Shown here in pieces: positions 47,269 to 55,083 of a stretch of DNA of 64,000 nucleotides. Within the stretch, counting starts at the first letter, position 1; every line of letters begins with the position of its first letter. Source of the DNA: Nocardioides coralli (GTDB taxonomy: Bacteria; Actinomycetota; Actinomycetes; Propionibacteriales; Nocardioidaceae); NCBI RefSeq assembly GCF_019880385.1, contig NZ_CP082273.1, positions 2,480,001-2,544,000 on the forward strand. The letters run 5' to 3'. Under the pieces are notes generated by a model. The model ran no database searches, was not told where the DNA came from, and worked only from the letters and a program-made list of their open reading frames with translations. The position numbers and the translations under genes are program-made.

Positions 47269-48975
47269 TCAGCCGGTCAGCGAGGTGTCGTCGACGACGA
47301 AGCTGGTGGCGAGGCTGGAGTCCTCGGTACCGACGAACTTCACCGTCACCGCGTCACCGGCCCAGGCCGAGACGTCGAAGCTCCGCTCGACGTACGACGT
47401 CCCCTCGTCGAGGTTGGAGAACGTCCCGAGGGTCGTGGTCGACCCGCCCGACACGATCTGCACCCGGAAGGTGTCGTAGGCCGTCCACGCCGTGGTCTCC
47501 GCGCTGGAGATGTAGAGGTGGAACGACAGGGTGGCGTTGCCCGAGCTCGGCACCGTGACGTCCTGGGTCAGCGTGTCGGTGTTGGAGGTGCCGTAGCCGT
47601 TGAACCAGGCCTTCCACGACCCGGTGCGCGCGGGGGCGCCGGTCGAGCTGGTGATCACGCCGCTGGTGGCGGTCCAGGCCGTCGCACCGGACTCGAAGCC
47701 GGGGTTCTGCAGGACGTTGCCGGTCGGCGGGGGCGGCGGGGGCGTGCCACCGGTCAGCAGCGAGTAGAGCAGCCGGTTGGGCGATCCGCTGCCCGCGTTC
47801 GTGACGACACCGGAGGTCGCGGTGCTGGTAATGGTGCTGGCCACCGTGCTCGGCGACGCGGTCGGGTTGCCCTGCAGGTAGAGGGCGGCCACGCCGGCGA
47901 CGTGCGGGGTCGCCATCGAGGTGCCGGAGATGGTGTTGGTGGCGCTGTCGGAGGTGTGCCACGCCGAGGTGATGCTCGAGCCCGGGGCGAACAGGTCGAG
48001 GCAGGAGCCGTAGTTGGAGAAGCTCGACCGGGCGTCGGAGCTGGTGGTCGAGCCGACGGTGATGGCCGCACCGACCCGCGACGGGGAGCCGTTGCAGGCG
48101 TTGGTGTTGTCGTTGCCCGCCGCCACGGCGTAGGAGACGCCGTCGGCGATCGAGTTGTTGACGGCGTTGTCGAGGGCGGTCGAGACACCGCCACCGAGGC
48201 TCATGTTGGCGACCGCCGGGGTGCCGGCCGCGTGGTTGCTGGTCACCCAGTCGACGCCGGCGATGACGCCGGAGGTGCTGCCCGAGCCGTTGCAGTCGAG
48301 GACCCGCACCGGGCGGATGGTGACCTGCTTGGCGACGCCGTACGTCGTGCCGCCGACCGTGCCGGCGACGTGGGTGCCGTGCCCGTTGCAGTCGTCGGTG
48401 CCGCGACCGTCGCTGATCGCGGTGTAGCCGGAGGCCATCCGGCCGGTGAGCTCGGCGTGCGACGCGCGGACGCCGGTGTCGATGATGTAGGCCGTGACGC
48501 CCGAGCCCGTCGGCGTGTAGGTGTAGGTGCCGTTGAGGGGCAGGTTGCGCTGGTCGATCCGGTCCAGGCCCCAGGTGGCGTTGTTCTGGGTGGTGGCGAT
48601 CGACACCCGCTGGTCGGCCTCGATGAAGGCGACGTTCGGGTTGCTGCGCAGCGCCTGGAGCGCGCGGTCGGGGAGCTTGGCGGAGAAGCCCTCGAGCGCG
48701 GACTGGAAGCGGGCGACGTCCGAGCCGCCGTTGCGGCGGGCGACGTCGGCGGCCTGCTGCTCCTGCGCGCCGCTGGCGCGCTCCTCCATGACGACGATGT
48801 AGCGACCGTCGATGGCCGAGGACCGCTCCTCGCCCAGCACCGGGGCCTTGCGGTCCGGGTCGGGTGACGCCGCTGCCGGTCCGGCAGTGGCGGTGAGCGT
48901 GCCGAGGGTGAGGGCGGCGGCCGCGGTGACGGCCAGGCCACGCCCGCGGCGCGCCGGTGATGACGACAGGTTCAT
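47269..48975 (-). CDS. Secreted subtilisin-like serine protease (S8) with I9 propeptide
   Basis: This 568-aa precursor has a signal peptide ([19 protein letters not shown], cleavage near AAAS), an inhibitor-I9 propeptide (about 57-127) and a proteinase-K-like catalytic domain (about 135-405). Catalytic residues are Asp166 (IIDTGV), His199 (CNGHGTH) and Ser353 (GTSMATPH). A Pro-rich linker and a C-terminal beta-sandwich of about 130 residues ([14 protein letters not shown]...) follow, probably for substrate binding. GGGAG precedes the ATG. It is probably an extracellular scavenging protease. Confidence 0.94.
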   Translation of the reverse strand: MNLSSSPARRGRGLAVTAAAALTLGTLTATAGPAAASPDPDRKAPVLGEERSSAIDGRYIVVMEERASGAQEQQAADVARRNGGSDVARFQSALEGFSAKLPDRALQALRSNPNVAFIEADQRVSIATTQNNATWGLDRIDQRNLPLNGTYTYTPTGSGVTAYIIDTGVRASHAELTGRMASGYTAISDGRGTDDCNGHGTHVAGTVGGTTYGVAKQVTIRPVRVLDCNGSGSTSGVIAGVDWVTSNHAAGTPAVANMSLGGGVSTALDNAVNNSIADGVSYAVAAGNDNTNACNGSPSRVGAAITVGSTTSSDARSSFSNYGSCLDLFAPGSSITSAWHTSDSATNTISGTSMATPHVAGVAALYLQGNPTASPSTVASTITSTATSGVVTNAGSGSPNRLLYSLLTGGTPPPPPPTGNVLQNPGFESGATAWTATSGVITSSTGAPARTGSWKAWFNGYGTSNTDTLTQDVTVPSSGNATLSFHLYISSAETTAWTAYDTFRVQIVSGGSTTTLGTFSNLDEGTSYVERSFDVSAWAGDAVTVKFVGTEDSSLATSFVVDDTSLTG

Positions 48976-48993
48976 GTCTCTCCCGAGGGATGT

Positions 48994-49022
48994 CGATGGC
49001 CCCGCCGAGTGCGGGGCCATCG
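48994..49022 (-). terminator. Perfect 12-bp hairpin upstream of the protease gene
   Basis: CGATGGCCCCGC pairs completely with its complement across a 5-nt loop. It lies 19 bp before the protease start and 82 bp after the stop of the winged-helix gene on the same strand. It may end the upstream transcript or form a structured leader for the protease. There is no T tract. Confidence 0.4.
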
Positions 49023-49104
49023 GAACCTAGCCAGCGCCGACGAGGGTCCGCCGGAGGTTGCTGCCTCATGTTCGTGCACCGCACGAACCTGCAGGTTTAG
49101 CGCC

Positions 49105-50289
49105 TCAGGGCAGCGGCTGGCCCTTCATCAGCGCCGACCTGTAGACCGAGGAGATCACCACGCCGTCCAGCCAGCGGGTCAGCCGCTGGGCCTCCGCGTC
49201 GAGCAGGCCGCGGGCGTCGGCACCGACGTCCTCGCGAAGGAACACCTCCACCGCACCCGCGTCGTCCTGGACCCAGCACCCCACGATGCGGCCGTCCACC
49301 CAGGCGGTGGAGCCGCCGTTGCCGTTGCTGTCGAAGAGGTACGGCGTGTGTGCCGGGTCCAGGTAGAACTCGCGGTCACGCCACCCCATCGTGGTGGGGT
49401 CGAGCACCGGCAGCAGCGCCGCCCAGGGCGCGACCGTCGGTTCCGGGTCGAGGTCGTCGGGCAGCAGGTAGCCCGTCCGCCCACCGTCCAGGGCGACCTC
49501 GACGGCACCGACGTCGCCGAGGGCGCGGCGGACCGCGCCCTTGGTCGCGCCGAGCCACCACACCAGGTCCGCCTCGGTGCCGGGACCGAACCGGGACAGC
49601 CACCGGCGTACGAGCTCGGCGTAGCCCTTCTCCTCGGGCCACGGCTCCGGCGCCTCGCCGAGCCAGGCCTCCATCCGGGCCCAGGTCGGGCGCGAGGTCC
49701 GCCAGTGGCCGTCGTTGTGCGTCCGCACCAGGTCACCGCGCGCGCCCAGGAGCGTCAGCACCCGGGGTGCGAACGGCGTCGCGAAGGACCACTTCTTGCC
49801 GTCCACGGCCCGGCTGCGACCGGCCAGCTCCGGCACCTCCTCGCGCAGCCGCGTGGCCGACATCGACGAGCCGTCGGACAGCCGTTCCAGCACGGCACGC
49901 TCCGCCGCGACCAACCACGCCTCGCCGTCCTCGGTGACGCCCGCACGGACCAGCTCCTTGACCAGCAGCCGGCGCTGCTGCTCGGCCACCCGGGCCGACG
50001 CGCTGCCGAGCGCGGCCGGGAGCAGGTCACGGGGGAACACGAAGAGCGTGCGCCGCATCGCGAGCTGCCGGACGAGTGTGCGGTCGGTGTAGAGAGCGGC
50101 CGCGACGTCGTCGGGGCCGGGATCCTCGGTGCGGGCGGCGATCGACAGGTAGGGACCGAAGGGCTCGGTGGCGTGCAGGACGACCATCGCCTCGGTGGCC
50201 GCAACCGGACCCGCCACGCGGTGGGCGGGGGCGACGGCGTGCCGACGAGCGAGACGGGCGCGGCGCTCCGTGTCGGGAACGTGCCTCAC
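49105..50289 (-). CDS. Winged-helix DNA-binding domain protein (HTH_42/AlkZ-like)
   Basis: This 394-aa protein resembles the HTH_42 (AlkZ-related) family. It starts with RRARLARRHAVAP, has YTDRTLVRQLAMRRTLFVFPRDLLPAAL in the second tandem winged-helix module, then ATPFAPRVLTLLGARG, LVWWLGATKGAVRRAL and a C-terminal DPTTMGWRDREFYLD barrel-like part. AlkZ-type members are DNA glycosylases; the catalytic Gln motif was not identified, so activity is uncertain. The GTG start has CAGGAT 7 nt upstream and no Shine-Dalgarno. Confidence 0.82.
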   Translation of the reverse strand: MRHVPDTERRARLARRHAVAPAHRVAGPVAATEAMVVLHATEPFGPYLSIAARTEDPGPDDVAAALYTDRTLVRQLAMRRTLFVFPRDLLPAALGSASARVAEQQRRLLVKELVRAGVTEDGEAWLVAAERAVLERLSDGSSMSATRLREEVPELAGRSRAVDGKKWSFATPFAPRVLTLLGARGDLVRTHNDGHWRTSRPTWARMEAWLGEAPEPWPEEKGYAELVRRWLSRFGPGTEADLVWWLGATKGAVRRALGDVGAVEVALDGGRTGYLLPDDLDPEPTVAPWAALLPVLDPTTMGWRDREFYLDPAHTPYLFDSNGNGGSTAWVDGRIVGCWVQDDAGAVEVFLREDVGADARGLLDAEAQRLTRWLDGVVISSVYRSALMKGQPLP

Positions 50290-50310
50290 GCGGCCTATCC
50301 TGCCGGAGCC

Positions 50311-50385
50311 ATGTCCAGCTCTCCCCTCACCCACCGGCACGCCACGGTGCGGTGCCGGCTCCTCACCCGGGCAGCGGCGTCGTGA
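50311..50385 (+). CDS. Possible 24-aa upstream ORF
   Basis: An ATG at 50311 opens a 24-codon frame (Met-Ser-Ser-Ser...Ala-Ala-Ala-Ser, with many Arg and His) whose TGA overlaps the GTG of the next gene in the GTGA form used by real operons here. TATCCT lies 9 nt upstream, and GGAG sits only 2 nt before the ATG. It could couple translation of the nuclease-family gene or be chance. Confidence 0.3.
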   Translation: MSSSPLTHRHATVRCRLLTRAAAS

Positions 50386-51302
50386 AGCGGGCACTGGTGG
50401 TCCTCGTCGCGGTCGCCGTGGTGGTGACCGCCGTCGTGGCGGGGCTCGCGGCGGCGGACCGACCGACTCCCTCGCCCCCTCCCCCGGCTCCCTCGGCGGA
50501 TCCCGACGAGCCGCCCCCGACAACCCCGGGACAGGAGACCGCAGCAGGCGCCACGCTCGCGCCGTGCCCGCTCCCCGCGCGCGCGGACCTGACCGTGCTG
50601 TCGCTCAACATCCACGCCGGCCGCACCAAGGCCGGCCGCCTCGACCTCGGGCGGGTGGCCGCGGAGCTGCGGGCGTGGGACGCCGACGTGGTGCTGCTGC
50701 AGGAGGTCGACCGCGGCCGGCGGCGCAGCGACGGCGTCGACCAGGCGCGATGGCTGGGCCGCCGCCTGGGCATGGACGCCGTGTTCGGTCCCGGCCGACG
50801 CGCGCGACCGGGCGCCAGCGGCAACGCGGTGCTCTCGCGCTACCCGATCGTCACGTCGGGGAACCAGCGGCTGCCCTCACGGGCCGGCCTCTACGGCCGG
50901 GGTCTCGTGCGGGCGACGATCGACGTCGACGGCCGACGGGTCGACGTCTTCAGCACCCACCTCGAGCACGCCTCGCGCCGGGTCCGCACGCAGCAGGCCG
51001 GCGCCGTCGTGGAGCGGGTGCGGCAGTCGCCCCGACCGGTCGTGGTCGGCGGTGACGTCAACGCGGTGCCCGGTACGCCGCCGCTGCGCCGCCTCCAGCG
51101 CGCCGGCCTCGTCGACGCGTGGGCCGTCGCCGGCCGCGGGGACGGGTTCACCGTCCCGGCGTACGCACCCCGGCGCCGGATCGACTTCGTGCTCGCAGAC
51201 CGCTCGTTCCGGGTGAGGTCGACCGAGGTGGTGCTGAGCTCGATCAGCGACCACCGCGGGGTCCTGGCCGAGCTCACCCTGCTGCCGGCGGCCTGCGACT
51301 GA
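50382..51302 (+). CDS. Secreted/membrane-anchored endonuclease/exonuclease/phosphatase family protein
   Basis: This 306-aa protein has an N-terminal hydrophobic segment (about 5-25), a Pro/Ser-rich linker and an EEP domain (about 60-305). Active-site motifs are SLNIHAGR, LLQEVDRGRR, FSTHLEHAS, GGDVNAVPGTPP, RRRIDFVLAD and SSISDHRGV. All the metal- and phosphate-binding positions of the fold appear present. The substrate could be nucleic acid, phosphoinositide or another phosphodiester; the sequence does not tell. It acts outside the membrane. Confidence 0.87.
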   Translation: MKRALVVLVAVAVVVTAVVAGLAAADRPTPSPPPPAPSADPDEPPPTTPGQETAAGATLAPCPLPARADLTVLSLNIHAGRTKAGRLDLGRVAAELRAWDADVVLLQEVDRGRRRSDGVDQARWLGRRLGMDAVFGPGRRARPGASGNAVLSRYPIVTSGNQRLPSRAGLYGRGLVRATIDVDGRRVDVFSTHLEHASRRVRTQQAGAVVERVRQSPRPVVVGGDVNAVPGTPPLRRLQRAGLVDAWAVAGRGDGFTVPAYAPRRRIDFVLADRSFRVRSTEVVLSSISDHRGVLAELTLLPAACD

Positions 51303-51330
51303 CGAGCGGCCCCGTCGGCGCGTGGGCCCC

Positions 51331-51380
51331 GGTGGTTTCGTGGCTCGTCGCTGGCGCTCCTCGCACCTCAACCTCCGAGC
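51331..51380. repeat. Candidate dispersed intergenic repeat element
   Basis: The stretch beginning GGTGGTTTCGTGGCTCGTCG and ending near CACCTCAACCTCCGAGCG lies in the 87-bp gap between convergent genes. From memory it resembles a short element repeated in intergenic DNA of many Nocardioides-type genomes. Only one copy is in this window, so the repeat status rests on recall. Confidence 0.35.
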
Positions 51381-51389
51381 GTGCCGGCT

Positions 51390-52091
51390 TCAGCGCTGGG
51401 GGACGATGCCGGTGCGTCCCTCCCAGGAGCCGTGCTCGGAGAGCGCGCGGAACCGGTAGGTCGCGAACTCGTGGTGGAAGTCGCGGCGCCGCCGCTCCGC
51501 CATCGCGACGGCGTGCCGGTCCGGCTCGGTGACTGAGGACCGGCCGTGCACCATCTCCTCCATCTCCGCGACCGTCCGCCAGACCGAGAACGTCGAGATC
51601 GTCCGCGGCGGCCGGACGGCCGCGAGGGCCAGGGTCGTCCCGGGGTGGTCCCGGACCAGACGTTCGACGGGCTTGCCCCAGCGCAGGAACCGCGGCACCT
51701 CCGGCAGCCGCATCCGGGCGACCGTGACGGCGACCACCGGCTCGTCCTGGGACCAGGTGCCCGCCCTGCGGGGCAGGTCGGGCAGGGCCGCGAGGGCTGA
51801 CCAGCGTCGCAGGAACTCCAGCCGGACGTGCCAGCCGACAGCGAGGTGGCGGCCCAGCGGGTGGTCGGCCAGGAACTGGTCGATCGCCGCCTCGTCGCGC
51901 CACTGCGCGAACACCGCCAGCCGGCGCAGCTGCATCCGCTCCGGTGACACCGTGGCTGCGCCGAGCCGCATGAGCGCCAGGCACTCGGCGTGCTGCAGCC
52001 CCGGCACGGACGCGCACGTGGGTGGTCGCGCGAGCGCTCGCGCCGTCGCCGTCCACGGCAGCTCGACCAGGTGGAACGAGTGCACCGTCAT
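51390..52091 (-). CDS. CrtA-like (spheroidene monooxygenase family) protein
   Basis: This 233-aa protein starts TVHSFHLVELPWTATARALARPP and has the family landmarks VPGLQHAECLALMRLG, RRLAVFAQWRDEAAIDQFLADHP, VRLEFLRRWS...GTW, and near the end TISTFSVWRTVAEMEEMVHG followed by FHHEFATYRFRALSEHGSW. This layout is that of CrtA-type spheroidene monooxygenases, heme-dependent oxygenases of carotenoid tailoring. No carotenoid genes are in the window, so the true substrate is open. The ATG overlaps the stop of an unknown gene (ATGA), probably its partner. Confidence 0.72.
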   Translation of the reverse strand: MTVHSFHLVELPWTATARALARPPTCASVPGLQHAECLALMRLGAATVSPERMQLRRLAVFAQWRDEAAIDQFLADHPLGRHLAVGWHVRLEFLRRWSALAALPDLPRRAGTWSQDEPVVAVTVARMRLPEVPRFLRWGKPVERLVRDHPGTTLALAAVRPPRTISTFSVWRTVAEMEEMVHGRSSVTEPDRHAVAMAERRRRDFHHEFATYRFRALSEHGSWEGRTGIVPQR

Positions 52092-52927
52092 GCCGCGCGC
52101 TCGAGCTTGTAGTGCAGTCGCACCGCCCACGTACGACGCAGCCGCAGCTCGTGGTCGGTGCGCAGGACACCGGCCTGGTCCACGTAGACGTGGAAGGTCT
52201 CGTGCAGCGGCACCCGCGCCGCGTGGTCGCGCCGGTCGCGGACCACCACGTAGGCGCCGTCCTGCCCGAACCTCCCGGGAGGGGACGCCAGGACGAGCCC
52301 GCCGGCGGCGGTGACCGACGGTCGGAGGAACACCTGGACGTTCCCGGACTCCAGGGGGAAGGCGACGTGGACGCTCGGGCGGTCTGCCCCGGGCAGCAGG
52401 CGGGCGGAGTAGCAGCCGCTGAACACGTGCCGGCCGCCGCGGCGCAGGGTCCGCACCCAGGCGGCAGCGACCTGGGCGCCGTCGCCGTCACGGATCAGGG
52501 TCAGGCGGCTGTCCATGCCGTGCGCCACGTCGAGGGGTCGCATCGGCAGCGCGAGCTGCTCGACCCGTCGCCCGTAGAGCCTCGACACCAGCTCGCCGGC
52601 CGGCCAGAAGACGGGCGACCAGCCGGTCCACACCTCCATCTGCCAGGCGGCGGTGTGCTCGTAGAAGTCGCGGACCTCGGGACGGAGACAGGCCGCGTCG
52701 AAGCCCGGCCCGTCCAGGACGGCCATCGACGGCAGCAGCCCTGCCGTGGCCGAGTCCTCCTCGAGGCGGCCCCCGTGTCGGGCCGCCTCGGTCGCGAGCC
52801 ACCCGTCGGCCACCCGGGCCGTGCGGCTCGTCGGCGCCGCCAGCCACGACTCCGTGCCATGGAGGTCCACCGGGCGCCCGGTGAGTCGCCAGAGCTTCCG
52901 GGAGGCGAGGTCGAGCAGATGGTTCAC
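52088..52927 (-). CDS. Conserved-looking protein of unknown function, partner of the CrtA-like gene
   Basis: This 279-aa soluble protein is not recognised. It starts VNHLLDLASRKLWRLTGRPVD, is rich in Trp and Arg, and has GLLPSMAVLDGPGFDAACL, FYEHTAAWQMEVWTGWSPVFWPAGEL and a beta-rich second half ending RRTWAVRLHYKLERAA. No signal peptide, membrane helix or catalytic motif is obvious. Coding is supported by codon bias and by the 4-bp ATGA overlap with the following CrtA-like gene. It starts 43 bp after the radical SAM gene, so it may share its transcript. Confidence 0.75.
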   Translation of the reverse strand: MNHLLDLASRKLWRLTGRPVDLHGTESWLAAPTSRTARVADGWLATEAARHGGRLEEDSATAGLLPSMAVLDGPGFDAACLRPEVRDFYEHTAAWQMEVWTGWSPVFWPAGELVSRLYGRRVEQLALPMRPLDVAHGMDSRLTLIRDGDGAQVAAAWVRTLRRGGRHVFSGCYSARLLPGADRPSVHVAFPLESGNVQVFLRPSVTAAGGLVLASPPGRFGQDGAYVVVRDRRDHAARVPLHETFHVYVDQAGVLRTDHELRLRRTWAVRLHYKLERAA

Positions 52928-52970
52928 GGGCCCGGAGTCTGGCACGTCGCCCCCGGCGGGGCCGCGTCGA

Positions 52971-54926
52971 TCAGACGACCGAGAGCGGGAGCAGCTTCTG
53001 GCCGGTCGGTCCCACCTGGATCTCGGTGCCCATCTCGGGGCACACACCACAGTCGTAGCAGGGGGTCCACCGGCAGTCCTCGACGTCGACCACCGAGTCG
53101 GGGTCGTCCGCGGCGGCGAGCGCGTCCTCCCAGTCGGCCCACAGCCAGTCCTTGTCGAGACCGGAGTCGAGGTGGTCCCACGGGAGCACCTCGTCGTAGT
53201 CGCGGGGACGGGTGGTGTACCAGTCGACGTCGACACCGGTGCCGGCCAGCGCGCGCTCGGCGCTGTCCATCCACCGCTCGAAGGAGAAGTGCTCGCTCCA
53301 CCCGTCGAAGCGGCCGCCGTCGCGCCAGACCTGCTCGATGACCCGGCCCAGGCGGCGGTCACCGCGTGAGAGCAGTCCTTCGACGATGCCGGGCTTGCCG
53401 TCGTGGTAGCGGAACCCGATGGCGCGGCCGTACCGCTTGTCCTCGCGCACCGTCTCGCGCAGCTTGCGGAGCCGCTCGTCTGTCGTCTCGTGGTCGAGCT
53501 GGGCGGCCCACTGGAACGGCGTGTGCGGCTTGGGGACGAAGCCGCCGATCGAGACCGTGCACCGGATGTCGTTGCGCCCCGAGACCTCGCGGCCCTTGGC
53601 GATGACCTTCTTGGCGAGGTCGGCGATCGCCAGCACGTCCTCGTCGGTCTCCTCCGGGAGCCCGCACATGAAGTAGAGCTTGACCTGCCGCCAACCGTGG
53701 GAGTACGCCGTGGCGACGGTCCGGATCAGGTCCTCCTCGGTGACCATCTTGTTGATCACCTTGCGCATCCGCTCCGACCCGCCCTCTGGGGCGAAGGTCA
53801 GCCCGGAGCGCCGGCCGTTGCGGGAGAACTCGTTGGCGAGGGTGATGTTGAAGGCGTCGACCCGGGTGGAGGGCAGCGAGAGCGAGACGTTGGACCCCTC
53901 GTAGCGGTCGGCCAGCCCCGTGGCCACGTCGCCGATCTCGGTGTGGTCGGCGCTCGACAGCGACAGCAGGCCGACCTCCTCGAAGCCGGTCTTGCGGATG
54001 CCGTTCTCCACCATGTCGCCGATGGTGTTGATCGAGCGCTCACGGACCGGCCGCGTGATCATGCCGGCCTGGCAGAACCGGCAGCCGCGCGTGCAACCGC
54101 GGAAGATCTCGACGCTGAAGCGCTCGTGGACGGTCTCGGCCAGGGGCACCAGCGGCTTGGCCGGGTAGGGCCAGGCGTCGAGGTCCATGAGCGTGTGCTT
54201 GCGCACCCGGTCGGGGATGCCGGGCCGGTTGGGGACGACGGCCTCGATCGTGCCGTCGGCGGCGTACGCGACGTCGTAGAACCGGGGCACGTAGACCGCG
54301 CCGCTCACCGCGAGCCGGCGCAGCAGCTCGTCGCGGCCCCCCGGGCCGTCCTCGTCCTTCCACTCCCTCACCACGTCGGAGATCGCGAGCACGACCTCCT
54401 CGCCGTCGCCGAGCACGACGGCGTCGACGAAGTCGGCGATCGGCTCCGGGTTGAAGGCCGCGTGGCCGCCGGCGACGACCACGGGGTCCTCCTCGCCGCG
54501 GTCGGCCGCCTGCAGCGGGATGCCGGCGAGGTCGAGGGCGTTGAGGAGGTTGGTGTAGCCCAGCTCGGTGGCGAAGGAGACGCCGAGCAGGTCGAAGGCC
54601 CGCACCGGCCGGTGGCCGTCGACGGTGAACTGCGGGATCGGACCCTCGCTGTCACCCTCGCGCATCACGCGCTCCATGTCGGGCCAGACCGAGTAGGTGC
54701 GCTCGGCAAGGATCCAGTCCCGCTCGTTGAGCACCTCGTAGAGGATCTGGACGCCCTGGTTGGGCAAGCCGACCTCGTAGGCGTCGGGGTACATCAGCGC
54801 CCAGCGGACGCTGACGGAGTCCCAGTCCTTGACGGTGGCGTTCAGCTCACCACCGACGTACTGGATGGGCTTCTGCACCGATGGCAGCCTCGGCTCGAGC
54901 CGGGGAAAGACCGATGCGACGGGCAC
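52971..54926 (-). CDS. TIGR03960 family B12-binding-like radical SAM protein
   Basis: This 651-aa radical SAM protein has an N-terminal cobalamin-binding-like domain (about 20-200: MYPDAYEVGLPNQGVQILYE, AGGHAAFNPEPIADFVDAVVLGDGE) and a radical SAM core (about 270-500). The core has the cluster motif CTRGCRFCQ after EIFRG. The C-terminal region has CRWTPCYDCGVCP, which may bind another cluster. The family works with TIGR03936 proteins; its chemistry is unknown. The GTG at 54926 is chosen because it gives the usual length and has GAGG about 10 nt upstream. Confidence 0.9.
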   Translation of the reverse strand: MPVASVFPRLEPRLPSVQKPIQYVGGELNATVKDWDSVSVRWALMYPDAYEVGLPNQGVQILYEVLNERDWILAERTYSVWPDMERVMREGDSEGPIPQFTVDGHRPVRAFDLLGVSFATELGYTNLLNALDLAGIPLQAADRGEEDPVVVAGGHAAFNPEPIADFVDAVVLGDGEEVVLAISDVVREWKDEDGPGGRDELLRRLAVSGAVYVPRFYDVAYAADGTIEAVVPNRPGIPDRVRKHTLMDLDAWPYPAKPLVPLAETVHERFSVEIFRGCTRGCRFCQAGMITRPVRERSINTIGDMVENGIRKTGFEEVGLLSLSSADHTEIGDVATGLADRYEGSNVSLSLPSTRVDAFNITLANEFSRNGRRSGLTFAPEGGSERMRKVINKMVTEEDLIRTVATAYSHGWRQVKLYFMCGLPEETDEDVLAIADLAKKVIAKGREVSGRNDIRCTVSIGGFVPKPHTPFQWAAQLDHETTDERLRKLRETVREDKRYGRAIGFRYHDGKPGIVEGLLSRGDRRLGRVIEQVWRDGGRFDGWSEHFSFERWMDSAERALAGTGVDVDWYTTRPRDYDEVLPWDHLDSGLDKDWLWADWEDALAAADDPDSVVDVEDCRWTPCYDCGVCPEMGTEIQVGPTGQKLLPLSVV

Positions 54927-55083
54927 GACGGAACACCTCGAAGACTGGCGTGGGGTCGGAAGGGGCCATCGTACGCCCGCCTCGCGGCTGTGCCGATTCA
55001 GCGAGTCAGGGCACCCGGGACCCCACGAGCGCCTACCATCCGAAGCGACCGGGAGTCGACTGTGTCCCGGACGGGGAGAACAC

